In this document: positions 21,047-31,296 of the stretch, one piece after another | How the letters are laid out: the number at the start of each line of letters is the position of its first letter | Numbering within the stretch: position 1 is the stretch's first letter | Origin: Alphaproteobacteria bacterium | Lineage (GTDB): Bacteria; Pseudomonadota; Alphaproteobacteria; Rhizobiales; Xanthobacteraceae | DNA length: 47,853 bases | Assembly: GCA_026400395.1 (NCBI GenBank) | Contig: JAPLPD010000098.1 | Span: 1 to 47,853 of the forward strand | Direction of reading: 5' to 3' | The notes under the pieces: model-generated | What the model was told of the DNA's origin: nothing | Seen by the model: only the letters and a program-made list of their open reading frames with translations | The model's database searches: none | Program-made: the position numbers and the translations under genes

Positions 21047-22768
21047 ATGACGGAACTCATTCATGATCTAGCGCTGTCCATCGTCGTCGCCTGGATTCTC
21101 GGCGTCGCTTCCCATTTGGTGCGCCAACCGTTGATTCTGGCCTACCTGGTTGCCGGATTCGTGGTCGGCCCCTCCGGGATGAAGTGGGTGCACTCCCAGC
21201 AATCGATCAACACCATCGCCGAACTCGGCCTGATCTTTATGTTGTTCATGATCGGACTGGAGATCGACCTGAAAAAGGTCGCCGGCGCGGGTAATGTCAT
21301 TCTGGCCACGTCGGCGGCGCAGATTTTCGGCTGCTTTGCACTGGGGCTTGGGTTGTTCCTGGCGATCGGCATTCCACTCGGCGACCGCCGCTTCGACGCC
21401 GTCTATCTCGCCGCCGCCGCTTCGCTGAGTTCGACCGTCATCATCGTCAAGGTGCTGTACGACAAATTTGAGCTCGACACGCTGCCGGGGCGCATCACGC
21501 TCGGCGTGCTGGTGGCGCAGGACTTGATGGCCATCCTGTTTCTCGCGATCCAGCCGAGCCTCAACGACCTGCAGATCAGCGTGGCCTTGCTCTCGGTGGT
21601 CCGCGTTGCCGCGCTGCTGGCGGCCGCGTTGCTGATCAGCCGCTACACGCTGCCGCACTTGTTCAAGGTGATCGCCAACCAGTCGGAACTGGTGTTGGTC
21701 GGCGCGCTGGCATGGTGTTTTGCCGTGGCTGAGTTCGCGGAATTTCTCGGGCTCTCGCGCGTGATGGGTGCGCTCATCGCGGGTGTTTCATTGTCCACCT
21801 TCCCATACGCCACCGACGTGACCGCGAAGGTCACATCGCTCCGCGATTTCTTCATCACGCTGTTTTTCGTTTCACTCGGCATGATGATCCCGGTCCCCAC
21901 ACCGTCGGTACTCGGTCTGGCTGTCATCTTGATGGCATTCACCTGGGCGAGCCGCTTCGTCACTGTTTTTCCCCCGCTCTACGCCATGCGGCAGGGCCTG
22001 CGGGCAAGCCTGCTGCCGGCTATCAATCTGGCGCAGATGAGTGAATTTTCGCTGGTGCTGGTGCAGATCGGCGTTCACTCCGGGCAAATCGCTCCAGGCG
22101 TGGCGGGCGCGGCTTCCACTGCGTTTGTGGCGCTCGCAGTGTTGAACACCTTCCTGATGATGCGCAGCGACTCGGCGACACGGTACGCCATCCCCATTCT
22201 CAAGCGCCTGGGATTCAGCGATCTCGATCAATCCGACACCACCGTCCAAGGGACCGCCACCGAGCGCAAGCGGCGCATCCTCATCCTCGGCTTCTACCGT
22301 ATTGCAAGCTCGTTCCTCGCCGAGCTCGAACGGCGGCAATCGACATTGCGCGACCAGGTGATGGTCGTCGACTTTAATCCGCAGGTCTATCACGCGCTGC
22401 AGAAGCACGGCATTCAGGTCTTCTACCATGATATCGCCAACGCCGATTCCCTGAAGCATGCCGGGATTGCCGATGCCGAGATCGTCATCTCCACCATCCC
22501 CGACGCCTTGCTGAAGGGCACAACCAACGAGAAACTCGTCCGCTATGTACGGCTGATGAATCCGACCGCGAAGATCATCGCCACGGCGGAGGTTCTGGCC
22601 GATGCGCAGACGCTGTACGGCGCCGGCGCCGACTACGTCACCATCGCCCGCCTCGACCAAGCCAACGAGTTGATCGATGTGGTCACAGCGGCGGAGGCAG
22701 GCCGGCTCGACAGGCTGAAGGCCAAGCTCGATGTACAACTGACCAATCGGCAGGAAATCCTGCCGTAG
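21047..22768 (+). CDS. CPA2 (Kef-type) cation:proton antiporter with RCK domain
   Basis: 573 residues: about 11-12 membrane spans (1-385), including AYLVAGFVVGPSGM and the antiporter motif MLFMIGLEIDLKK, followed by a cytosolic TrkA-N-like domain starting RILILGFYRIASSFL near 408. The family exchanges K+ or Na+ for H+. The usual GxGxxG nucleotide-binding loop is replaced by GFYRIAS, so NAD(H) binding may be altered. Its end faces the cyclase stop 6 bases away. Confidence 0.9.
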   Translation: MTELIHDLALSIVVAWILGVASHLVRQPLILAYLVAGFVVGPSGMKWVHSQQSINTIAELGLIFMLFMIGLEIDLKKVAGAGNVILATSAAQIFGCFALGLGLFLAIGIPLGDRRFDAVYLAAAASLSSTVIIVKVLYDKFELDTLPGRITLGVLVAQDLMAILFLAIQPSLNDLQISVALLSVVRVAALLAAALLISRYTLPHLFKVIANQSELVLVGALAWCFAVAEFAEFLGLSRVMGALIAGVSLSTFPYATDVTAKVTSLRDFFITLFFVSLGMMIPVPTPSVLGLAVILMAFTWASRFVTVFPPLYAMRQGLRASLLPAINLAQMSEFSLVLVQIGVHSGQIAPGVAGAASTAFVALAVLNTFLMMRSDSATRYAIPILKRLGFSDLDQSDTTVQGTATERKRRILILGFYRIASSFLAELERRQSTLRDQVMVVDFNPQVYHALQKHGIQVFYHDIANADSLKHAGIADAEIVISTIPDALLKGTTNEKLVRYVRLMNPTAKIIATAEVLADAQTLYGAGADYVTIARLDQANELIDVVTAAEAGRLDRLKAKLDVQLTNRQEILP

Positions 22769-22774
22769 CCCGCG

Positions 22775-24912
22775 CTACTTGCCTTCCAGCGCGTTGACGG
22801 GCTGCCAATCCGTGTCCGGCGGCTCCTGCGCAAACTCCTGCGCCCGCTTCTGAAACAACGCCGATGGCGGATCGGTGGCGGCCACCCGCGCAAAAGCCTC
22901 GGCCGCGCCCGCGAAGTTTCGCGCTCGCCAGAGGCCCAGCCCTTCCGCGTAAGCAGCGGCGTGGACCTTCTGTTCAGGCGTTTCCCGGCCGGCCTCGGCC
23001 AGAGGCTCGTAGATATTGATCGGCTGGGCCCGGCCTTTGACCTGGATCGAATCAAGCTCGCGCCACGCGAAGTCCGGACCGGCCCGCTCGACGGTTTCCT
23101 GCGACGCCATGATCGAGGTGGCGAAGTATTTGTTCGCCCCTTCAAGGTGGGAGGCGAGGTTCACCATGTCGCCCATCACCGTGTAGTTGAAGCGGCGCCG
23201 GGACCCGATGTTGCCGACCAGCGCCTCGCCTGAATTGAGGCCGATGCGCTGGCCGAGCTTGTAGCCCTGGAACGCGGCGGGGTTCTGATTCATCTCGCTC
23301 AGTCGCACGCGGCAGGCGAGCGCGGCTCTCAGCGCATTCGCCGCGTGATCGGGATCGTCGAGCGGAGCGCCGAACACGGCGACGATGGCATCGCCGATGT
23401 ATTTGTCGACGAAGCCGCCGTGTTGCTCGATGATGTCGGTCATCGCCGAGAGGTATTCGTTCATGAGCGACACCAGTTCGGCGGGCGTCATTTTTTCGGA
23501 GAACGAGGAGAACCCGGCGACATCGGAGAAATACACCGTCACGATCCTCGCCTCCCCTCCGAGCACCGGCGGGTTCTCGGACGCCATCATCCGCTCGATG
23601 ACGGCGGGCGCGAGGTAGAGAGCAAAGATCTTGCGTAAAAAACGTTTGTCCTTGTCGGCGACACCAAAGCGATAGCCTATCGTCACCGCCAGAGCGACAA
23701 AGCCGACCGCCAGCGGATCGACCAGCGGCAGCACGACCGAATAACGAAACGCCAACACCGCGGCAGCGGTCCAGACCGCCCCGAACCCGACATAGGCCAT
23801 CGTCGCCCCAACCGGCGGCAACAGCAACGCCACCAGCGCCGCGAGCGCCGCAACCGCCGCGCCGGCCGCGCCGGCCCCAATGTTGCCGAACTCGACCAGC
23901 GCTTCGCGGCGGATCATGTTGTTTACTGCGGTGGCATGGCCGTACACGCCGGAGATCGAGTCGCGAACGAATTTGCCGCCTGCAAGAACCCTCGGCGTGG
24001 CGCAACGCGGCACCTGCGCGCCTTCGGCGCCGGCCGCGGTCGCGAAGCGCTTGGATGTGATGTGGCGGTCTTCGACGTCCAGTACGGTGCCGAAGATGAC
24101 AACCTTGCCCTCGAAGTATTTCCGAAAATACTCGGTGTCGCCTTTTTCGGCGCAAGCTCGGAGATCGCCAAGCGAAAAGGTCGGCACGTCGCCGCCGCCG
24201 TCAAAATTCAGCGTGAGCGTGTTCGGTACGCGGCCCGGAATCCGATAATCGCCGAGCGACATTCCTTGGGTTTCTGAAATGCCGGGCCGTACGCCGAGCG
24301 CCCGCGCGGCCAGCTCGACCGACATGGACGTGGACGGCACGCCGTCGATGGTGAACATGAGCGGGACCCGCCGAACAACGTCATCCCGGTCGTTGTAGAA
24401 ATTGAGCGGTCGAATGTTGGCCTGCCCGCCGGCGGCGGTGTGCTGGCCGGGTGCCGGCATGATCGGTTGATCACCAGCTTGCCCGAACGGCTGGCCATCG
24501 CGATTGCGCGCAGGAAGTCGCGGTCGAAGCCGCGCACCCGTCCACCGAGGGTTTCCTCGCCGAACGGAATCTCGGATTGCTCGATCGATGTGGGAAACAC
24601 GATATCGAAGCCAACGACCTTGGCCCCACCATCGACGACAGCGGTGAGGACGCGGCCGATCTCCCGTGTCCACGTAATATTGGGCGTGCCGACAAAAGGC
24701 GAGGTGCGATAGGTCTCTTCATCGAGACCCACAACCACGGCTGGCGAGGTCATCGGGTCATGGATCTGGCCGATGGCTCGCCATCGCAACGCCGTCAACG
24801 CATCGATTGACATCCCACGAAGGACGTCAAGTGTGGGCGACGCCGCGGCGATACCCGCAAGCAACGCCACCGCGATCGCAAACAGCGCATCGCGGTAGCG
24901 AATTCGCCCCAT
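22775..24912 (-). pseudogene. CHASE2-domain class III adenylate/guanylate cyclase, frameshifted as read
   Basis: Full plan: signal anchor (about 10-25), periplasmic CHASE2 sensor (GLDEETYRTSPF, VVGFDIVFPT), three membrane spans, and a class III cyclase domain with the metal-binding Asp of FSDVAGFSSFSEK, DKYIGDAIVAVFGAP and YTVMGDMVNLAS, then a TPR-like tail ending VNALEGK. The first third (from ATG 24912) and the rest lie in different frames; they meet near 24460-24475 (SGKLVI versus DQPIMPAPGQ), where several residues seem lost. It starts 20 bases after the FecR-like gene. It should make cAMP, the likely signal for the three binding-domain enzymes next door. Confidence 0.85.
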
Positions 24913-24932
24913 GTGCTTCTGGTGTTCCGACG

Positions 24933-25622
24933 TTAGGGGGTCAGCCGCAACAGGCGGCCAGCGATTGGTGTCTTGCCGGGCTTGGCGTCGTTATCGACCT
25001 TGAATACCACTAATTGCTTTCCGACGGTGACCCGGTACGTGCCAGCGGCAGTCAGCTGCTTGTTGTCATCGGCGAAGTCATAGAACCTGCCGTGAACGAT
25101 CTTGCCTGGGCCGGGAATTTCGTAGCGTTCGCCGACATTGTCGATCCGCTCGATCACCACCGAGCTTCCACGCTTGACTTCGACAATCGGAGAAAGGCCA
25201 TGCAAAACGAACTGCGGGCGCGAAGCATCAGCCAGCGTCGGCTGTTCGGCACGGTGGATGTCGCGGAACACCGAGGCCCCACTCTTGCTGGCGACTTCGT
25301 AGGTAAGCTGCATCTTGCCGCCATCGCAGGCAATCTGCGTGCGATCGACTTTGCCGCCGGATACCTCGCTCCAACCCGTGCCGATCGTGACCTTTCCGCC
25401 GGTGATCGTTTCCCGCCAGCAGGACTTCAAATAGCCGATCACGATCTTGCCGTTCGAACCGAGCTGAATCACCCTGCCGGGCTTAACGTAATCCATGAAC
25501 TCCACGCCGGCAGGACCGCCGCGGACATCCTCGACTATTGCCGTAAGAGTTTGTGCCGGCGCCTGGATCGTGAGGCCAGCCCAGATCAGAGCCGTCGCCG
25601 TTACGCTTGAGGTCAGTCTCAT
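24933..25622 (-). CDS. FecR-like periplasmic protein paired with CHASE2 cyclase
   Basis: About 229 residues from ATG 25622, chosen because GGGAG lies just upstream and the next 25 residues form a signal peptide ending APAQ. The body is all-beta: LTAIVEDVRGGPAGVEFMD, then YVKPGRVIQLGSNGKIVIGY, similar to FecR-type domains. FecR-like proteins often sit beside CHASE2 cyclases, possibly as periplasmic partners; here the stop is 20 bases before the cyclase start. Ligand unknown. Confidence 0.7.
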   Translation of the reverse strand: MRLTSSVTATALIWAGLTIQAPAQTLTAIVEDVRGGPAGVEFMDYVKPGRVIQLGSNGKIVIGYLKSCWRETITGGKVTIGTGWSEVSGGKVDRTQIACDGGKMQLTYEVASKSGASVFRDIHRAEQPTLADASRPQFVLHGLSPIVEVKRGSSVVIERIDNVGERYEIPGPGKIVHGRFYDFADDNKQLTAAGTYRVTVGKQLVVFKVDNDAKPGKTPIAGRLLRLTP

Positions 25623-25835
25623 CACGTCTCCCACGAACCGCTCCGCCCCCAATCGGGCGAACGGTCATTGACGTTCATCATCGCCTTGGTGCCACCTGGA
25701 GGCGGTCTCCAAATCCAGGCGAATCTGCGTTTCCAGACGGACTTGGCACGGTCTCGATATAACAGACCCGCCCTGGTGCCGAAAGTGACCTAAGTCTCAC
25801 ATCAAACCGGCCAGCCCGACGGGCCCCGTTTATCC

Positions 25836-27680
25836 TTAAAAAGTGCTGGGCGCGGCGTTACGACGCGCCGCTGCGCGCTCCACGTCGGACGAAGGCTGGA
25901 CCGGCGGCACGAAGTGCGCGAGCCGTTTGATGTTCTGAAGGTTTCGGTACGACACGTTGTCGGTCGTGGAGTTACCTCCCCAAGTCCCGCAGCCAAGCAC
26001 ATAGGAGGGCACCAGCCCGCTGGTCACCCCCGACACGCCCTGAACGGCGGGGCCATTTGCGATGATCCGGCTCGCCGGCATGGCCAAGCCGAAGCGGTCG
26101 ATGCGCTCAGGCGACCGGCTGTGGATGATCGCGGTGTGGCCCGCGCCCTGCCCGGCCAGTATGCGGCGGCTCAGCGCGAAGGCCTCGTCCTCACCGCGGA
26201 CAGTGAACAGCGACAGGACCGGAGCGAGCTTCTCCTTGGCGAACGGGCTGCCCTGCTCCACCGCATCGACCGTGGCCGGCACGACAATGAGCTGGATCGG
26301 ATAAGGCCGCGCGATGCCGGCAAACTCGGCGATCGTGCTCGCCGCCTGTCCGATGATACGGCCCGCGAACTCGCCCCCATTGGGCCGGATCGCCACCGCC
26401 GCAACTTTCTCCGCCTCGCCAGCACTGAGCACCGCTGTACCGTGGCGCTCCAGCGCGGCGATCAGCGCAGCGCGCACCGCATCATCGACCACCAGGTTGT
26501 GTTCGGCCCCGCAGATTAGGCCATTGTCATAGGGCTTGCTGCTGACGATACCAAAGGCGACCGCCTCAATGTCGGCATCAGCGGCGATGTAGCAAGGCGC
26601 GTTGCCCGGCCCGACGCCGAGCGCCGGCGTCCCCGAGCGGTAGGCCACTGTCACCATGCCGGCGCCGCCCGTCGCCAGCACCAGCGACACGCCGTCGTGG
26701 CTCATGAACTTCGCGGTCTTGGCGCGGCTCGTGCGCTTGCGCACCCATTGCATCAGGCCGTCGGGTGCACCGTGATGAGCGAGAACGTTCTCCATCAGTT
26801 CGCAGACGGCGTTGCCGACGCCAACGCAGCCGTGATGGAAACTCAGAATGATGGAGCAACGCGCCTTCAGCGCGATGAGCACCTTGAAGATCGCGGTAGC
26901 GACCGGATTGGTGATCGGCACAATGGCGAACACGACACCGGCCGGACCGGCGATCTCAACCACGCGCGCATCGCCGCCAACAGGGCCGACGCCGGGCCGC
27001 CCCACTAGCGTCTGATAAACGCTGAGGCTCGCGTGCATGTTCTTGATCGTCTTGTCGCGGATATTGCCGATCCGGGTTTCCTTGACGGTCGCTTCGGCGA
27101 GCGAACCGGCGTTGGCCGCCACCGCCTGGGCGAGCGCCAGCAGCAAGGCATCGACGCGCGGCTCGTCCCAAGTTTCGAACGCGCGCTGCCCGTTGGCCGC
27201 GCTCGCCACTATCCGGTCGATCTCCGGGTCGTCGTCCGCCGCGGCCATCTGCTCGGCGGCACGCTCGTTGCTCTTGCGCAACTTCAGCGAAGCATCGCGG
27301 CCGAGCATCCGATAAAGCAGAACCCCAATCCGCGGATGGGCGACGCCGATCGCGGCCGATTTTGCGGTCGACAACCTATGCGCCAATACGTCGGTCTCGG
27401 CGAAGGCGCTTGCCGACCGCGGCATATTATCGAGCAGCGCCATCTCGCCAAGCAGCCAGCCCGGCGTCAAATAGCCGAGCACTCGCTCGGTATCGACATG
27501 TTCAGACTGACCGAGTTCGAGACGGACCTCTCCCTGCTCGATGAGATAGCAGCCGTCACCCGGATCGCCGGCGCGAAAGATGCAGGTCCCGGCGGGAAAG
27601 CGTACTGCCTCCAGGGCTTCGAGCAGGACGCTTTGATCAGCAGCGGTGAAGATGTCGGCGAAGGACTTCGGCAATTGCAT
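25836..27680 (-). CDS. Cyclic-nucleotide-binding domain fused to CoA-acylating aldehyde dehydrogenase
   Basis: 614 residues. The N-terminal cNMP domain (about 10-125) has the phosphate-binding cassette GEMALLDNMPRSAS. The rest resembles the aldehyde dehydrogenase half of AdhE and acylating EutE-type enzymes: IVPITNPVATAIFK, LATGGAGMV, GVGPGNAP, and the catalytic C390 in DNGLICGAEHN. It should oxidise an aldehyde to acyl-CoA with NAD+ and CoA, gated by cAMP or cGMP. No iron-alcohol dehydrogenase half is present. ATG 27680 has AGGAGG 8 bases upstream. It follows the NDH-2-like gene by about 25 bases once that gene's frame is repaired, so both are likely one transcript. Substrate unknown. Confidence 0.85.
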   Translation of the reverse strand: MQLPKSFADIFTAADQSVLLEALEAVRFPAGTCIFRAGDPGDGCYLIEQGEVRLELGQSEHVDTERVLGYLTPGWLLGEMALLDNMPRSASAFAETDVLAHRLSTAKSAAIGVAHPRIGVLLYRMLGRDASLKLRKSNERAAEQMAAADDDPEIDRIVASAANGQRAFETWDEPRVDALLLALAQAVAANAGSLAEATVKETRIGNIRDKTIKNMHASLSVYQTLVGRPGVGPVGGDARVVEIAGPAGVVFAIVPITNPVATAIFKVLIALKARCSIILSFHHGCVGVGNAVCELMENVLAHHGAPDGLMQWVRKRTSRAKTAKFMSHDGVSLVLATGGAGMVTVAYRSGTPALGVGPGNAPCYIAADADIEAVAFGIVSSKPYDNGLICGAEHNLVVDDAVRAALIAALERHGTAVLSAGEAEKVAAVAIRPNGGEFAGRIIGQAASTIAEFAGIARPYPIQLIVVPATVDAVEQGSPFAKEKLAPVLSLFTVRGEDEAFALSRRILAGQGAGHTAIIHSRSPERIDRFGLAMPASRIIANGPAVQGVSGVTSGLVPSYVLGCGTWGGNSTTDNVSYRNLQNIKRLAHFVPPVQPSSDVERAAARRNAAPSTF

Positions 27681-27705
27681 TCGCTCATCCTCCTTGACGC
27701 GAGCG

Positions 27706-29314
27706 CTATCGAGGCGCGGCCGCACCGTCGGATCGCGGCGGTGCGCCCATGGCCTCGCCGAACGCGCGCAGCACGCTGCCGAGCGCCTTCGACCTCCCCC
27801 TGCCCGACCGACAGCAGCTCAACCTTGGTACGGGCGCGCACCGAAGCGGTCCGGCGCGAATCTTGGAACACAGCGACCTATCCGAAATGCTGACCGCGGC
27901 CCAGCGTGGCCAGCACCTCGATGCCGTTCGGCCCGCTGCGCGTCACCACAACCTCGCCCTCCCAGATGATGTACATGCGGCGCCCGATCTCGCCCTCGCG
28001 AATAATCTTCTGGCCCAGCTCGTAATGCTGGCGGCGGATGCCGTAGGGCTCGTCCATCCGGATGTTGATCGAGTCCCGGCCGAGAATCGGCCATATAAGC
28101 CAGTCCAAAAAAATGCGGATCCGGCGGTCGCGCGCTTCCACGAAGCTCAGCAGGATCAACCGCCAAGCAATCCACGCAATGAGTCCGGTGAAGCGAACCC
28201 CTTTGATATGCGCAACGGCCCTCCGCCGTCCCAGCGAACAGGCATCACCGATGCCGGTAAAGCGATACGGTTTGAGCTTCTTGCCCTCGACCGTGGCGGT
28301 GATGTTGCGGGCAATCTGCTGGCCCTGGGTCATCGCGTAAATCGCAAGCTGCGGGCAATTGCCGCCCTTCGGATGCGGGACCGCGGCGCAATCGCCGCCG
28401 GCCCAGACGTTCGGCCGGCCAAGCGCATGCATGAACTCATCGACCTTCACGCGCCCACGTTTGTCGCGTCGCAGGTCAAGCCCTTCGAGCAGCGGCGAAG
28501 GGGCCGTGCCCGAGCAACTGATGATGGTGCGTGACGGAACGCGCTCGCCGGTGCTGAGCACAACCTCTTCGGGTGTCGCCGCATCGACCTTGGTGTTGAA
28601 ACGGAATTCAAGGCCGCTCGTCGCCAGAAACTTCTCGGCCCAAGTGATCAACGGCTCGTGGTGCTGTCTCAATTCGGGGAGAATGCGATCGCCGGCGTGG
28701 ACCAGGATGACCTTGGGCTCGTCAGGACGGATGCTGGGGTATTCGGTTCGAGTGAGCAGTTGGAGATAGTCCTGCAATTCGCTGGCAACCTCGACGCCGC
28801 CGAAATTGCCGCCAACCACAACGAACGTCAGCAAGCGCCGACGTTCGACCGGATCGATCTCGATTGCCGCCATCTCCATCATGCCAATGATGTGGTTGCG
28901 GCACTTGAAGCAGTCCCAGTAGGTTTTGAGCTTCTGCGCGTGCTCGGCCGTGCCAGCGTAACGCGACAGATCGTCGTTCGATCCCAGCATCAGGATCAGA
29001 TGATCGTAGGGAAGTTCATACTGGCGGCCGTCGAGCGCACGGCTGGTGGTGACCGTCTGCGCGGTCAGATCGATCTCTTCTATCTCCGCGTTGTGAAATC
29101 GCGCCGGTGGGAACACGCGGCGCGCGGGATTGGCGATGTGGCTCGGCTGCAGCTTGCCGCACAGCATTTCATGGATGAAGCCGTGGAAGACCGCGAAATT
29201 GTCGCGATCGATAAAGGTCGCGTCGATCAGGCCGCGACGGATAGCGGGTCGCAACACCTTCGCGACCTTCAGAGCGCCGTGACCGCCGCCCAGAAAAACA
29301 ACGCGCGTCGGCAT
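27706..29314 (-). pseudogene. NDH-2-like FAD oxidoreductase with C-terminal cyclic-nucleotide-binding domain, disrupted
   Basis: The readable part is 478 residues: FAD-binding GGGHGALKVAKVL (9-21), NAD-binding VVVGGNFGGVEVASEL, and PNVWAGGDCAAVPHP, as in type II NADH dehydrogenases, then a membrane-associating hydrophobic stretch and a cNMP domain starting near IIREGEIGRRMYIIWEGEVV. It stops at a TAG (27880-27878) in HFG-stop-VAVF, where the family has GEVAVF. Past it, the same frame continues (FQDSRRTASVRARTK), then shifts by one base near 27786-27790 and resumes as ALGSVLRAFGEAMG, ending at 27706. So one substitution and one extra G separate this from an intact gene of about 536 residues. 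A working protein would pass electrons from NADH to quinone under cAMP/cGMP control. Confidence 0.82.
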
Positions 29315-29511
29315 CGTCGGCCCCCCGGAGCGGATACATTGGGCGCCTGACGCACGGCGCCAACGCGGGCAACCCTATCGGGCCGCCCGATGATTGACAA
29401 CCAATCCAGCCTTGCCGCACGTTACTCTCGACGCGCATTTTCGGCGCCAAGCCGGCAGGCTTGCACAGGAAAGGCAGTTTAGTAACAAGCGATTGGACGT
29501 GCTGATTTCCC
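29315..29511. promoter_or_regulatory. Divergent promoter region between NDH-2-like and patatin genes
   Basis: This 197-base gap separates two divergent genes and must carry promoters for both. On the plus strand a TTGACA sits at 29394-29399, but no good -10 follows at normal spacing; TTGCAC at 29461-29466 has a weak TAGTAA 17 bases on. No clear cAMP-receptor-protein site was seen. Confidence 0.3.
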
Positions 29512-31261
29512 ATGCCGGGATTCGTCGACATCCAAGATCAGATCGCGGCGCTGCTGCGCGAGTCGGGGGCTTTCGCAGCCACCGATGACGCGTGCATCCG
29601 CTCGCTCGCCGAAGTCGCGGTGTGGCAGACGATACCCGGCGGCGCCACGCTGTTTACGCAAGGCGACCCGTCGGAAACGATGTACATCGCCGTGAACGGC
29701 CTGCTTGGAGTTTACGTGCGCAACGGCGACGGCGAGGAAATGCTCGTCGGCCGTATCGGTCCCGGCGAACTGGTCGGCGAGATGGGCTGCGTCACCGGCG
29801 AGCGGCGCTCGGCCACGATCCGCGCGCTGCGCACCACCGAAGTCGTGATGGTCACGTGGGAGGCCGCGGAGCCGGTCGCACGCGCTCATCCCGTTCTGAT
29901 GCTGTCGCTCTGCCGCACCGTGGTGGGAAGGCTGCGAAACGTCCAGGAGGGCCGCGTTGCCAAGGTGCGGCCACGGACGTTCTGCCTGATTCTGCACGGC
30001 AGCGACCGCGGCGTGCGCGCCTTCGTGGACGATCTGGTCTCCGAATTCGGCAATCTCGACCTGACGTTCCTGGTGACCAAGGAGACGTGCGGCGATTTCA
30101 CGACGGATCGTCTGGTCGAACTGGAGACCCGTCACGGGTTCATTATTTATCTCGCCGACAGCACTCAAACCGCCTGGACCCGGCTTTGCCTTCGCAAAGC
30201 CGACGCGGTGCTCACTATCGTTCAGGGCGCCGACGAACCCCAGCCGATCGAACCGCTGACCCATGTGATCAGCCCCGGAATTCCGGTCGACATGATCCTG
30301 CTGTGGCAGGACGGCATTATTCCCGGCAAGACGGTGCCGTGGATCAACGTTCTCAATCCGAACACGCACTACCATGTGCGCCGGCGCGCCGACGTCGGGC
30401 GCGCTGCGCGATTGATGACCGGCAACGGGCTAGGGCTGGTCCTCTCCGGCGGCGGCGCCCGCGGGTTCGCCCATGTGGGCGTCAGCCGAGCCTTCAACGA
30501 TCATGGCATCTGCGTCGATGCCGTCATCGGCACCAGCATGGGCGCACTGGTCGGCGGATCGGTCGCGATGGAGTGGGACCACGAGTCCTCGCGACAGCGC
30601 GCCGAGCGATTCAGCCGCAGGCATCCGCTGCTCGAACTGGTGATTCCGCGCCGGTCGCTGCTCTCCGGCCGCAACCTCCGCACCTCGCTCGAAAACTGGT
30701 TCGGCGATACGGAAATCGAGGAAACGCCGATCCGCTACGCCTGCGTCTCGGTGGACCTGAACACGTGCACTGCAACATCGCATCGGCGCGGCAAGCTGAA
30801 GACCTGGGTGCGGGCGTCAGCCTCGCTGCCCGGAATTTTCCCGCCGGTCATCGAGAAGGCCGGGCTCTATGTGGATGGCGGCGTCGCCAACAACCTGCCG
30901 ACCGATATCGCCCGCGATATGGGCGTCAATTTTGTCGTCGCGGTCGATGTGGGCGTCATCCCGGAAAAGCCGTCCGGCAACGGCGCACAGGACGCGGCGC
31001 CGGTTGCCGAGATTTTTTGCGAACATCCTTGAATTGCTGATGCGGGTCGCAACCATCGGCAGCGACGTGCGCGGCACGACCGCGCGCCAGCAATCGGACG
31101 TTCTGCTCGTGCCCGACACCAAATCGGTCGGCATGATGAATTTTCGCGCCTATGACGAGGCGATCCAGCTCGGCTATGATTGCGCCATGGCCAAGATCGA
31201 CCAGATCAAGCGCCGTATTCCAGACGCGCGGACGACGACCTGGACTGCGCCGGATCTCTAG
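29512..31261 (+). pseudogene. Cyclic-nucleotide-binding NTE-type patatin phospholipase, frameshifted near the end
   Basis: A cNMP domain (about 20-125; MYIAVNGLLGVYV then GELVGEMGCVTGERRSATI) precedes a patatin domain of the neuropathy-target-esterase group: oxyanion loop GGGARGFAHVGV, nucleophile S342 in GTSMGAL, and catalytic D455 of DGGVANNLP. The frame stops early at a T6 run (31013-31018). Removing one T gives AEIFANILELLMRVATIGSD and the expected C-terminus to 31261. It should deacylate (lyso)phospholipids in a cAMP/cGMP-dependent way. Divergent from the NDH-2-like gene; the cytochrome gene starts 35 bases after it. Confidence 0.85.
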
Positions 31262-31296
31262 CCGACCTAAAATAATAAAACGTATTTCACGGGGAG

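Noticed and set aside
25745-25770. Sigma-54-like TTGGCAC and a TATAAC box on the plus strand
   Set aside because: No TTGC at the right distance, and no plus-strand gene follows.
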